Shown: one piece after another, positions 38,102-47,398 of the stretch
Position numbering within the stretch: position 1 is the first letter of the stretch
Layout of the letters: the number at the start of each line of letters is the position of its first letter
DNA from: JBMHDW01 sp049889175
Lineage (GTDB): Bacteria > Pseudomonadota > Gammaproteobacteria > Comchoanobacterales > Comchoanobacteraceae
Direction of reading: 5' to 3'
Length of the DNA stretch: 64,000 nucleotides
Assembly (NCBI GenBank): GCA_049889175.1
Contig: JBMHDW010000013.1
Span: 1-64,000, forward strand
Made by a program: the position numbers and the translations under genes
The notes under the pieces: model-generated
The model's database searches: none
Seen by the model: the letters and a program-made list of their open reading frames with translations, nothing else
What the model was told of the DNA's origin: nothing

Positions 38102-39279
38102 CATAAATAGTCATCAAAATGTTTATCAATTGAGGTCTTGGCTAATAATGACTTACCCAGCGCCACCCCAGGCTGATTGAATGGATCGAGCTGATAATGC
38201 TCAGCTAATGCAAGGGCTTTTAACTCATACATGGTCATCATAGCGCCTATTGCATGGGGGGTAAGGGATGAGATGATGCCGAGCGAAACACACTTGTTTT
38301 CTCTGCATTGGTCGCCACCAAACCTCAGACCTAAAGCCTGTGCATAGGCTAATCTCGCTAGTGAATGCTGATCGCCCTCAACCCAAATATCAATAGGATT
38401 ATCAGCAATATCACTGGTTAGTAGTTGTAATGATGCATGCTGAAAATCAGGCCCGATATCACCCAAAACATATTGAAAAAAATAATTTTTATCTCCTGAC
38501 TTAGCATAAAACTTGCCGAGTGTCTCCATCATCACTTGTTGAATGTAAGGAATAAAGTTTGCAAATGGCTTACCATAAAGTGCAATAAAATAGGTCTTCT
38601 TTTCAAGTGACTGAATCACCCATTGATGAAACCACTGAGGCTTCTCGTAACAAATCGTTAAATCCATTTCTTTAGCACCATTTAACCACTCTTGCATCCA
38701 AGGCCTTCCCCATCCGAGGTAGATAGAAGTACTTGTGGCACCCCAAACAGAAAATCGTCCCGAGACCCAATTGGGAAATACAATAATATGAGTGGCTAAA
38801 AATCCCATATTAAGTGCTTTTTTGGGGTCCGCAGTAACGATAAATTGACGCGTTACATCAATATGGTGATCGATGATCGCTTTCTGAGTTAGCAGCTCAT
38901 CTGTCGTCATGGATTTTGAGACAAAAATAACTGATGTTGTTTTATCATGAAATAATCTTTGTAATTGCTTACAACGTTGATCTGGTGTTGACCAAAAATA
39001 AAGCTCATGCTTTGGCGTTCTTAGCGAACTAAAGGCAGTTGCTAAACATTTTGGCCCAAGAACTGAACCACCATGACCAACATGGATGATTGGTCCATTG
39101 ATTACATCACTCCATTTATCAGCCTCATCCATCCATGCTACAGATTGTTTTTGACTCAGCATAGGGGCTGAGTGATGATCGTGATGTAAATACTGTGCTA
39201 ATTGGTAATCCTTAACTGATAATGTTGATGGGGTATCTAAATACCACTGGATGTTCGAAGCAATCTGATGTTTCTTCAT
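38077..39279 (-). CDS. pgi: Glucose-6-phosphate isomerase, short form
   Basis: Pgi interconverts glucose 6-phosphate and fructose 6-phosphate. At 400 aa it is much shorter than the 549-aa Escherichia coli enzyme. The isomerase motifs are recognisable: HVGHGGSVLGPK, the phosphate loop SKSMTTDE, SGRFSVWGA, Glu252 in METLGK, His281 in DFQHAS and Lys376 in FNQPGVALGK, the three residues expected to catalyse the reaction. The last signature normally reads GVELGK; Glu is Ala here. Part of the radA-lpxD-galU-pgi transcript, starting 8 nt after galU. Confidence 0.88.
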   Translation of the reverse strand: MKKHQIASNIQWYLDTPSTLSVKDYQLAQYLHHDHHSAPMLSQKQSVAWMDEADKWSDVINGPIIHVGHGGSVLGPKCLATAFSSLRTPKHELYFWSTPDQRCKQLQRLFHDKTTSVIFVSKSMTTDELLTQKAIIDHHIDVTRQFIVTADPKKALNMGFLATHIIVFPNWVSGRFSVWGATSTSIYLGWGRPWMQEWLNGAKEMDLTICYEKPQWFHQWVIQSLEKKTYFIALYGKPFANFIPYIQQVMMETLGKFYAKSGDKNYFFQYVLGDIGPDFQHASLQLLTSDIADNPIDIWVEGDQHSLARLAYAQALGLRFGGDQCRENKCVSLGIISSLTPHAIGAMMTMYELKALALAEHYQLDPFNQPGVALGKSLLAKTSIDKHFDDYLCQISEAKS

Positions 39280-39287
39280 ATAGGCAC

Positions 39288-40100
39288 CTATATGCTCATC
39301 TCTTCCATCGACGTAGCAATATGAATATTGGCATCAACAAAACCTTTTGTTTGCCCACAATCAAACCTTTCACCATTATAGACAATACCGGTTAGCTCAT
39401 CTCGATTGGCCAAAACATCCAATGTTGGTGTAAGTTGTATTTCATTTCCAGTAGTGTACTTTTGATTTTCTTCTAAAAATCTCATTGTATTTGCGGTTAA
39501 TAAATAACGCCCAATGACGGCATATTGAGAATTAATGGTGCCTAGCTCTGGTTTTTCAATTAAATGCTCAACTAATCCATGATCTTTTAGCATGGCAATG
39601 CCGTACCGATTGATATCTTCTTTAGGCACTTCTTGTAATGCAATAACTGAATGCCCACATTGTTCATATTTATTGATTAGCTGACGAATACATGCATTAT
39701 TTTTATTCGTTACTGGCATAAACTCATCAGGTAAAACAACAACAAAGGGCTCTTTTCCAATCACGTGCCGCGCACACCAAATAGCATGCCCCAAACCCAG
39801 AGCTTGAGGTTGCCTTAAGTACGAAAAGGTTGCTTTCTGAATATGTTGCTGATCACTTATTGGCATGTAAGCACTTAAGTCTCTTGAAAAGTAAGCATCA
39901 AAATGTTCTTCAATTGATTTTTTCTGACTATTAATAACAAAATAAATCTCAGTGACACCCTCATCAATAAGCTCCTCTACAACATATTGAATTAGAGGCT
40001 TATTTACAATTGGTAGCATTTCTTTAGGACTAGCAATGGTTGCTGGATAAAATCTTGTCCCTTTACCTGCAACAGGAATGATGGCTTTTTTAACACTCAT
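39288..40100 (-). CDS. galU: GalU, UTP-glucose-1-phosphate uridylyltransferase
   Basis: GalU makes UDP-glucose for LPS core and other glycans. The 270-aa nucleotidyltransferase has GKGTRFYPATIASPKEMLP with the UTP-binding Gly-rich loop, VVLPDEFM, EVPKEDINRYGIA, VEHLIEKPE and FDCGQTKGF near the end. It is somewhat shorter than Escherichia coli GalU (302 aa). Overlaps lpxD by 4 nt (ATGA); GGAG lies 10 nt before the ATG. Confidence 0.95.
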   Translation of the reverse strand: MSVKKAIIPVAGKGTRFYPATIASPKEMLPIVNKPLIQYVVEELIDEGVTEIYFVINSQKKSIEEHFDAYFSRDLSAYMPISDQQHIQKATFSYLRQPQALGLGHAIWCARHVIGKEPFVVVLPDEFMPVTNKNNACIRQLINKYEQCGHSVIALQEVPKEDINRYGIAMLKDHGLVEHLIEKPELGTINSQYAVIGRYLLTANTMRFLEENQKYTTGNEIQLTPTLDVLANRDELTGIVYNGERFDCGQTKGFVDANIHIATSMEEMSI

Positions 40101-41086
40101 GTTATTTTAACTCCTTTTTTATGGCCTAAACGTATAAACCCTCTTAATCTCGATCGCCATGTATCAAGCTTAGCAATGGGTAAAACATTACTATAAACTC
40201 CTGAACGATGAATACTACTACTCACAGTACTTCTTACCTGTATTAAAACATCAGAAGCTATGGTTAAATGCCCACTAATGCCACAGCCACCACCAATCTG
40301 ACAGCGCATGCCGATATGAGTACTACCGGCAATACCAGTACAACCAGCAATTGCGGTACCTTGACCAATTATGACATTATGAGCAACTTGGCATAAGTTA
40401 TCAATAATAACATCTGAATGAATAGCTGTTGGACGTAAAATACCGGCATCAACGGTTGTACAGGATCCAATATGTACGCGCTCACCAATAGTGACCCCAG
40501 CAAGATGCGCAATTGGCAACCACTTTTCCTGATCTGGGACAAAACCAAAGCCCCTAGACCCTATGACTGCATTAGCTTTGATTACTGAGCCCTCACCGAT
40601 GCAGACATTATCTTCAATAACAACATTTGCACCGATTATAACTCCTTTTGCCAAATGACAATTACGACCAACATAGACATTCTGCCCCAGCACAACGTCA
40701 TCACCAATGGTTGACCCTTGCCCAATCGTAACACCTTGAGCTAATTGTGCTGACTCTGATACAATTGATTGACTTAATTGATCTAATTGCATCGAATGAT
40801 CCCTAGCAATGTCTGATAGAAATGACTGCATGACTTTTCGAACGCCACTCACCACAACGAACTGGTAACCCTTAGGCACCCACTCAGCATTCTCTTGATC
40901 AACTACTAAACACCCAGCAGGTTTGTTCCAACCCTTGATTTGCTTCAGATCATCAATAAAGACCAAACTATCTTCTTGGCATTCAATGCCATCACCAATG
41001 GATTCTATTCGGATTGCATGAGATCCATCAATCTCTTTAAAATAATGCCATTCATTGAGTGTATAGATCCGACTAAGTTTTATCAC
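40097..41086 (-). CDS. lpxD: LpxD-type UDP-3-O-acyl-glucosamine N-acyltransferase
   Basis: LpxD adds the second hydroxyacyl chain in lipid A synthesis. The 329-aa protein has an N-terminal UDP-binding domain and a left-handed beta-helix built of hexapeptide repeats ([IV]G-x4) from about residue 108, with GSRGFGFVPD and DNLCQVAHNV, which contains the catalytic His. It starts with GTG at 41086, well supported by GGAG 4 nt upstream. In most gammaproteobacteria lpxD sits beside bamA-skp-fabZ; here it is between radA and galU, so this may be a relocated or second copy. Confidence 0.9.
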   Translation of the reverse strand: MIKLSRIYTLNEWHYFKEIDGSHAIRIESIGDGIECQEDSLVFIDDLKQIKGWNKPAGCLVVDQENAEWVPKGYQFVVVSGVRKVMQSFLSDIARDHSMQLDQLSQSIVSESAQLAQGVTIGQGSTIGDDVVLGQNVYVGRNCHLAKGVIIGANVVIEDNVCIGEGSVIKANAVIGSRGFGFVPDQEKWLPIAHLAGVTIGERVHIGSCTTVDAGILRPTAIHSDVIIDNLCQVAHNVIIGQGTAIAGCTGIAGSTHIGMRCQIGGGCGISGHLTIASDVLIQVRSTVSSSIHRSGVYSNVLPIAKLDTWRSRLRGFIRLGHKKGVKIT

Positions 41087-41094
41087 CTTACTCC

Positions 41095-42462
41095 TTATTG
41101 AGGCAAGCCCTCGCTTTGATATCTTTTTAATAATGACCCAAGCTGATTAATATGCTTTAAATGCGTACATTGACAGGCTGTTACCTTATCTTGGTTGCCT
41201 TTCGCTAACCAGACCTGTTTCAGACCCTGCTTGGCTGCCGTTCTGACACGTTCAGGCCCATAAGGTATGGGGCGAACTTCTCCACTTAAACCAACTTCAC
41301 CAAAAACCATAATACTGCCAGGTACTATTTGATCATTCAAACTTGATAAAATCGCAGCAATAATAGCTAAATCTAGTCCTGTCTCCAAAACCTTTACACC
41401 ACCCACAATGTTAACGAAGACATCGTATTCATAAAGTTTTATGCGTAAATGCTTTTGAATCATTGCAATGATCATCGCTAAACGCTGTTGGTCTCCACCT
41501 ACCATTAGGCGCTTGGGGTGCTCACTATGAGTTTGTGTCACCAAAGCCTGAACTTCGATAAGCATTGCTCTTGTTCCTTCCCACACACAGGTTATCACTG
41601 ACCCAGCATGGGGTTGCTCATGTTGCTGCAGCCAAATGCCTGAAGGGTTTGTAACCTCTTTTAGACCTGTAGCTGTCATTGCAAAAACACCCAATTCACT
41701 AACAGGTCCAAAGCGATTTTTGATGGCACGGATCATTCGATAACGATTGTGCTGGTTACGCTCGAAGTACAGAACTGTATCAACCATGTGTTCAAGAACA
41801 CGTGGCCCAGCAAGTGAGCCCTCTTTGGTGACATGACCAACCAAAATAACCGTTATGTTCTTGGTTTTTGCAAGCTGAACCAGCTGATGCGCACACTCTT
41901 TAACTTGTGATACACTCCCTGGCACAGCATCAACTCCATGAGCTTGCATCGTTTGAATGGAGTCAATCATTAAAACATCTGGTTGGCTGGTGTTTGCATG
42001 AGCGCAAATCACATCAACATTATTATTAATCAACAGCTCACACTGATCCAAAGCCAAGCCCGTTCGTTGAGCACGTAAAGCTATTTGAGATTCTGATTCC
42101 TCACCACTCACATACAATACGGTATTGTTTTTCAAGAGGTATGCAGCTGTTTGCAACATCAGCGTTGATTTACCAATCCCTGGATCTCCACCCAACAAAA
42201 CAACAGAACCCAATACCAAGCCACCACCTAATACTTGATCAAATTCAGAGCTACCTGTTTTAACACGTATGTTATCTTCTTTGAGAGATACTTCTGATAT
42301 ACGCACTGGTTTAGCAGATACTTGTCCACTGTAGCTACCTTTCTTGGCTTTTGTAAGTTGTGGCGCTTCGACCATTACGTTCCAAGCTTGGCATGCAGGA
42401 CATTGGCCTGACCATTTGGATTGCGTTTGATGACATTGTTCACATTGGTACATGATCATCAT
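41095..42462 (-). CDS. radA: RadA, DNA repair branch-migration ATPase
   Basis: RadA promotes branch migration during recombination. The 455-aa protein has the four-cysteine zinc finger (CEQC, then CPAC), a RecA-like core with Walker A GGDPGIGKST, the RadA-specific KNRFG motif, and a C-terminal Lon-like domain (GGVKVLETGLDLAI, FGEVGLSGEVRP). Start at 42462 is one of three clustered ATGs; an upstream TTG would lengthen it by nine residues. Divergent from hemH, first gene of a four-gene operon. Confidence 0.96.
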   Translation of the reverse strand: MMIMYQCEQCHQTQSKWSGQCPACQAWNVMVEAPQLTKAKKGSYSGQVSAKPVRISEVSLKEDNIRVKTGSSEFDQVLGGGLVLGSVVLLGGDPGIGKSTLMLQTAAYLLKNNTVLYVSGEESESQIALRAQRTGLALDQCELLINNNVDVICAHANTSQPDVLMIDSIQTMQAHGVDAVPGSVSQVKECAHQLVQLAKTKNITVILVGHVTKEGSLAGPRVLEHMVDTVLYFERNQHNRYRMIRAIKNRFGPVSELGVFAMTATGLKEVTNPSGIWLQQHEQPHAGSVITCVWEGTRAMLIEVQALVTQTHSEHPKRLMVGGDQQRLAMIIAMIQKHLRIKLYEYDVFVNIVGGVKVLETGLDLAIIAAILSSLNDQIVPGSIMVFGEVGLSGEVRPIPYGPERVRTAAKQGLKQVWLAKGNQDKVTACQCTHLKHINQLGSLLKRYQSEGLPQ

Positions 42463-42532
42463 ACTAAAATAATTATCACTCTGTTTCAAGCTCGAGCTTG
42501 ACGCTGATTATGTGGTTGGTTACATTATAACT

Positions 42533-43582
42533 ATGATTCCTAAACAACATCCCACTGTTCCACAGCCTTGCACAGCTGTTATTTTAGTTCATCTAGGCAC
42601 ACCTGAAAAGCCTACGCCTAAGAGTATTCGTCGTTTTTTAGCTGAGTTCCTTGCTGATCGCCGTGTAATCGAAGCGCCACGTTGGTTATGGTGGCTTATT
42701 CTAAATTGCTTTATTTTACCATTTCGCCCCCGTAAAATTCAGCATGCTTATCAAGCGATATGGGATCATGAGCGGCAACAATCACCCTTAAGGTCATTTG
42801 CAGAAGATCAATGCACATTACTCAAACCCTATGCTGATAAGCTGGATATTGGTATTCATTTCGCCATGCGTTATGGACAACCCAGTATTGACTCTGTGAT
42901 TAAAACACTCCATCAAAAAGGCGCTCGTAAAATTTTAATTGCACCACTTTACCCCCAATATTCCGCTACAACAACAGCATCAGTAAGAGATGAAGTATAT
43001 CGGACGCTCATATCTATGCGCTGGCAACCTAATGTTAGGTTTATAGATGATTATGCTGATCATCCGAGTTATATTGACACCATTAGTGCAAGCATTCAAA
43101 AGCATCTTAATCAACTCTCTTGGCAGCCCGATCTTATTATTGCATCATACCATGGCTTACCCCAAAGTTATTTTCAGCAAGGTGATCCGTATCACTGCTT
43201 CTGTCTAAAAACAACCCGACTTATTTGTGAACAACTTCAACTAGACAAGGATACTATAACATCAGCATTTCAGTCCCGATTTGGCCGTGCTCAATGGTTG
43301 CAACCCTACTTAGAACCTCTTGTTGCATCACTGCCTGAAAAAGGAGTAAAGAAAATCGTCATTGTTGCTCCTGGCTTTAGTGTTGATTGTCTCGAAACGC
43401 TTGAGGAAATTAACATTGGTATTCGCGAAACTTTTTTAGAGGCTGGCGGTGAATGCTTTTCTTATATTCCATGCATTAATGCCGATGACTCAGCGATCAC
43501 ACTATACCAAAAGTTATTATCTGATGCACTTTCAGGATGGGTTGCAGCCAATCAAGGTGTGGCTGATGTCATCGAAGATTGA
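42533..43582 (+). CDS. hemH: Ferrochelatase
   Basis: HemH inserts ferrous iron into protoporphyrin IX. The 349-aa protein has VHLGTPEKPT at the N-terminus, YPQYSATTT, the catalytic His in SYHGLP (about residue 207), GDPYHCFC with paired Cys, QSRFGRAQWLQPY and CLETLEEI with the metal-path Glu. The ATG at 42533 is used; an upstream GTG at 42512 would add seven residues. No Shine-Dalgarno is evident. Its 3' end overlaps the convergent hydrolase gene by 31 nt. Confidence 0.97.
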   Translation: MIPKQHPTVPQPCTAVILVHLGTPEKPTPKSIRRFLAEFLADRRVIEAPRWLWWLILNCFILPFRPRKIQHAYQAIWDHERQQSPLRSFAEDQCTLLKPYADKLDIGIHFAMRYGQPSIDSVIKTLHQKGARKILIAPLYPQYSATTTASVRDEVYRTLISMRWQPNVRFIDDYADHPSYIDTISASIQKHLNQLSWQPDLIIASYHGLPQSYFQQGDPYHCFCLKTTRLICEQLQLDKDTITSAFQSRFGRAQWLQPYLEPLVASLPEKGVKKIVIVAPGFSVDCLETLEEINIGIRETFLEAGGECFSYIPCINADDSAITLYQKLLSDALSGWVAANQGVADVIED

Positions 43583-44832
43583 GGATTTGATTGAATGTTA
43601 TCAACAAATTGACATATCTTTGTATAGGTTTGATCGAAATATGGGTTAAATGAACCCAGCGCAAATCTTTTGTTAAAAATAGCCCAAGCATTTGAAGCAC
43701 AAATAGGCCCATAATGGATATTCTCATGGTTTATATTAGTGGGGTTAAAACCAATTCCATGATACAATCGCTTATCAAAAGACTCCTTATTAAACCCCAA
43801 AGTTTTATGATCAGGGGGCACCACTAGTGCGGTATGTGCAACACCAAAGCATCTATAGTTATTTAAGACACCTTGGTTGTGGATACACTCAATCTTATGA
43901 TTTAATTCATTTTTGGGTACTTGATCAAAAAGAACGACTGATGAAAGATCACTGTTTGTATTGTTTACAAAATAATTTTTAACATTATTGACAGGAATAG
44001 CCTCATCAGAAGCACTCAGAATACATAAAACAGGAATGTCAATATCTTTCTTCTTATCAATATCATCGCTTAGTCTAACGACTTGATCGATACCGTTAAA
44101 TGCTGCTGTACCGTAACCATATGCATTATCTTGTTTAATAATCCTAGGGAAATCAATTATTCTTTTTAGGATTTTTGATGGTCTATATTGAAGTTTTATA
44201 TGAGTAGCTGGTGCAAATAAAACCATTCCCTTGACCTTATCATGCTTATGATTCACAACATGATGCGTTGCTAAAGATCCGCCTGTTGAAAAACCAACTA
44301 AAATAATTTGATCAACTCTATCTGACATCCAGTCGATTGTCTCACTACACATTTTAACCCAATCCATGTACGATACATCAAGCATTTGATTGGGTAATCC
44401 ACCATGACCAGGCATAGTAGTGCCAACCATCAATGACTCAGGATATTGCTCATGTATTTTTTGAGCCAATGGTTTCATTTTTCCAGCAGCCTCATTGATG
44501 CCATGCATGAATACAAACCCTAATGATGGTGTAGTGCTATTTTTAGGATCAATTTTGAAAGAGCATGAACCCTCTATGATCTCTTCAATCGTCTGTTTAC
44601 CTAAATATGAAACAGCATCTTCTTCAGAGAAGTTTTCTTTTCTTTTTATTGCATAACTTTTCTCTGCCTTAATTCTTGCCTCAAAATCCGAAAATGGAGG
44701 AAGTTTCTTGGGTTCTTTATAAGTTAATCTTGATTTAAATAAAGATTGAGTAACTAAAACCCACAAGCTATATGATAAAAATATAGCAGTTAAGGAAAGC
44801 AGTATAATTGTTATCGGCATAGATATTTCCAT
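43552..44832 (-). CDS. Membrane-anchored alpha/beta hydrolase, paralogue 1
   Basis: The 426-aa protein has one N-terminal membrane segment (residues about 5-28) and a serine-hydrolase domain: FMHGINEA (oxyanion strand), TMPGHGGLP, the nucleophile elbow GFSTGGS with Ser182, an SASDEAIP loop for the acid, and VAHTALVVPPDH holding the likely catalytic His. It looks like a lysophospholipase or esterase facing the periplasm. The protein at 44924-46138 shares the same motif spacing. ATG at 44832 has no clear ribosome site; ATG at 44820 has GGAA 6 nt upstream. Confidence 0.85.
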   Translation of the reverse strand: MEISMPITIILLSLTAIFLSYSLWVLVTQSLFKSRLTYKEPKKLPPFSDFEARIKAEKSYAIKRKENFSEEDAVSYLGKQTIEEIIEGSCSFKIDPKNSTTPSLGFVFMHGINEAAGKMKPLAQKIHEQYPESLMVGTTMPGHGGLPNQMLDVSYMDWVKMCSETIDWMSDRVDQIILVGFSTGGSLATHHVVNHKHDKVKGMVLFAPATHIKLQYRPSKILKRIIDFPRIIKQDNAYGYGTAAFNGIDQVVRLSDDIDKKKDIDIPVLCILSASDEAIPVNNVKNYFVNNTNSDLSSVVLFDQVPKNELNHKIECIHNQGVLNNYRCFGVAHTALVVPPDHKTLGFNKESFDKRLYHGIGFNPTNINHENIHYGPICASNAWAIFNKRFALGSFNPYFDQTYTKICQFVDNIQSNPQSSMTSATP

Positions 44833-44923
44833 TTATTTTTTCTAAAGATCATAACACAAAATAACAAAAAAATCAACCTTAATCAATTGTTTAAAATTAA
44901 AAAACCAAAAACCCTACTTTAAT

Positions 44924-46138
44924 CTAGTGCTTTTTTATAAAACCAATCATAACATCTGTCATTTTCTCAAAATAAGGGTTGAATGATGAGATGCGATAAT
45001 AAGGACCATAATGAATGGATGCAAACAAATCTACAGCGCCATAGACAAAAAATTGCTTCTCATTGATACAATTGTTGTAACCATTCGATGTAATAAAGAG
45101 TCGACAATCAGGGTATTTACCCTCATAACCATAGAACTCATTATTCGGACTAATAACCATTCCCGAGTGATCAAGAGATAACATTTTGTATGCATTTAAT
45201 AGAGACTCCTGATGCCAAACAATCACTCTTGAATCGCCCCATCCATCCTGACCATCAAGAACCCATAATTGACTATCTGGATGCACTATTGAGCGCTTAA
45301 AATAATGATATAAATCTTGCGGGCTAATTAATTTATCGGTCTGTGCTGTCATCAATAAAGTGGGTACTTCAATGGGTTGATCATGATCAATATGTTGATT
45401 CAATAGAACAACCTGGTGAGCTGCATTAATACTGGTTGAGTCATACCTTAATGCAGAATTATCTGGCGCATATGACACAAAGTCTCTAACACGCTTAAGG
45501 TATTTACTTAGACTGATAAAACCATTCAACTCTACTGCTGGTGAAATTAAGATCATTGCCTTGACTTTTTGAGGGGCCAAATTGTGATTTAATAGCAAAT
45601 CAACAGCTAAATCACCACCAGTTGAATACCCAACTAAATAAACCTCTTTGGTTTGACTGGCGATTAAATCTAAAGATTGGTGAGCCATCGCCACCCAGTC
45701 ACGATAATCCACATGAATCATATCTCCAGGCAATGTCCCATGTCCTGGCATTAAAGGTGCATAAATTAATGATTCTGGAAAAACACTATGTAATTTATTC
45801 GCAATATCCCGCATTCTTTGAGGCGTATCATTAAGACCATGCATGATTAGAAAGCCTTTTTTTGCATAGCCATGCTCTGGATATATAGCAAATGGTGAAC
45901 CCTGATGCAGTAACTGATCTTTTGTCCAGTTATATTGATATGGATTTATTTCATCCTTTAGCCTTAAGTCTTGTGCCAATGCAACCACATTTTGTGCTTT
46001 GATGATGTATTCGTCAAAATCCGTCTGTGGCAGTGGTAGCTTTTCTCCCAAAGGCTGAAAACGACGCGGAAGCGGTTCACTTGATTGACAGCCTGAAAGA
46101 CAAACAAAACACAGAAAAACAAGTAACGTCCTTATCAT
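44924..46138 (-). CDS. Lipoprotein alpha/beta hydrolase, paralogue 2
   Basis: The 404-aa protein has a lipoprotein signal (MIRTLLVFLCFVCLSGC, lipobox LSGC) and the same hydrolase fold as its neighbour: IMHGLNDTPQ, LMPGHGTLP, GYSTGGD with the nucleophilic Ser, an AQTDKLISP acid loop and LDHSGMVISP with His. It would sit in the outer or inner membrane facing the periplasm. AAGGAG lies 4 nt before the ATG. The 91-nt gap to paralogue 1 has no obvious signal. Confidence 0.87.
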   Translation of the reverse strand: MIRTLLVFLCFVCLSGCQSSEPLPRRFQPLGEKLPLPQTDFDEYIIKAQNVVALAQDLRLKDEINPYQYNWTKDQLLHQGSPFAIYPEHGYAKKGFLIMHGLNDTPQRMRDIANKLHSVFPESLIYAPLMPGHGTLPGDMIHVDYRDWVAMAHQSLDLIASQTKEVYLVGYSTGGDLAVDLLLNHNLAPQKVKAMILISPAVELNGFISLSKYLKRVRDFVSYAPDNSALRYDSTSINAAHQVVLLNQHIDHDQPIEVPTLLMTAQTDKLISPQDLYHYFKRSIVHPDSQLWVLDGQDGWGDSRVIVWHQESLLNAYKMLSLDHSGMVISPNNEFYGYEGKYPDCRLFITSNGYNNCINEKQFFVYGAVDLFASIHYGPYYRISSFNPYFEKMTDVMIGFIKKH

Positions 46139-46165
46139 CTATCTCCTTATTAAATACAGCCTAAC

Positions 46166-47212
46166 CTAGGACTGACTTAAAACAATGGGTTTTGGCACAT
46201 GCAAAACAGGCGTTTTGAAAGGTATTTTTTTAATGATTTGGTCATTAGCCATGACCAGAGTAATCTGGGTGTGTGCATCAGATAAGGGTAAATCAGTTTC
46301 TAAAATCATCTCATGTGTACCCTCAGTAAGATTGTTATGCCACTGCTGATGAAAAAACTTCGGTTTTTTTTCTGCATGATGTACTTCCACTCCTCTCACT
46401 TGATTGTTCGGGTCAGTGTAGGTTATTTTCAACTTATTAAGATCATTATCAATTTCAGATAAAGTAACCTTGACTTGGTTATCGCTTAATAATGGATGAT
46501 TGAATACACCCTCTTTGATGGGAATTGATATTGTATTTGGCGCTTCACTAATTAATTCTATGGTGCCAGAAATAGGCTGGATTTTGTTTACATTAATCGC
46601 CGGATTGGCAAAATTAATATCAATCATTCGTTCGTTAACATGTTTTACTAACCCATTAATTGGCAACACATTACCACTGGTAGACTGACTTAAAGTGTAG
46701 TTAAAATCATCTTTTATATCATCAACCGTAACATGAACACGATGAGCTTCTGCTAAGGCGTCATCTGTAATTTTAAGCAATATTTGAGAACGGTTTCTCA
46801 TGCCTACCAACGTATAATCTTTATTTGTAAGTGACCATTTCAACGCATAATGTTCAGGTTTGAACACTTGATCTAACATCAGGCTTGCCTCAATAAAATC
46901 ATCCTTTTTTGTGGTTGTAAGATGACTTAATTTAGCATTGCCCACTGGGTTATCTAACGCGACAAGTTTAACATCACGTAGTGCATGACCCTGATCCCTT
47001 AATGTGAAGTTTATCTCTTTATCGTCAATTTTCATAACATCCACATCAATGTGGTTACGTTTGAATGCATCGAGATTAATATGACCTTTTTCTAAGCTCT
47101 TCTGAAGCACATAAGCACCAGGCTGTATGTTAATTTTTTCTAACACAACATCACCATAAGCTAAAGAACTTAAACATAATGCTGTACCCAATACCCAATT
47201 CTTATAAGTCAT
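46166..47212 (-). CDS. Secreted beta-rich protein of unknown function, 348 aa
   Basis: The N-terminus MTYKNWVLGTALCLSSLAYG is a Sec signal peptide. The mature part is rich in Val, Thr, Asn and Asp with short alternating hydrophobic strands and no Cys, suggesting tandem beta-sandwich domains. I see no catalytic motif. GGAGGAAGG precedes the ATG, among the strongest ribosome sites in the window. It lies 27 nt upstream of the lipoprotein hydrolase gene and probably shares its transcript, so both may act in the periplasm or outside. Confidence 0.75.
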   Translation of the reverse strand: MTYKNWVLGTALCLSSLAYGDVVLEKINIQPGAYVLQKSLEKGHINLDAFKRNHIDVDVMKIDDKEINFTLRDQGHALRDVKLVALDNPVGNAKLSHLTTTKKDDFIEASLMLDQVFKPEHYALKWSLTNKDYTLVGMRNRSQILLKITDDALAEAHRVHVTVDDIKDDFNYTLSQSTSGNVLPINGLVKHVNERMIDINFANPAINVNKIQPISGTIELISEAPNTISIPIKEGVFNHPLLSDNQVKVTLSEIDNDLNKLKITYTDPNNQVRGVEVHHAEKKPKFFHQQWHNNLTEGTHEMILETDLPLSDAHTQITLVMANDQIIKKIPFKTPVLHVPKPIVLSQS

Positions 47213-47398
47213 TCCTTCCTCCGTTTTGATTTATACTAATCCAAACAACAAATTTTCACAAGCTTACAATAACAGATTATTTAACAACAATTTCATTTTA
47301 TTTTAATGTTTATGATGCACTTATCTCTATACTCTTGATTCCAAAATCCTTTTAATGACAGGCCAACGCCACCCCAATTAGCACCTCAAAATATTTTC

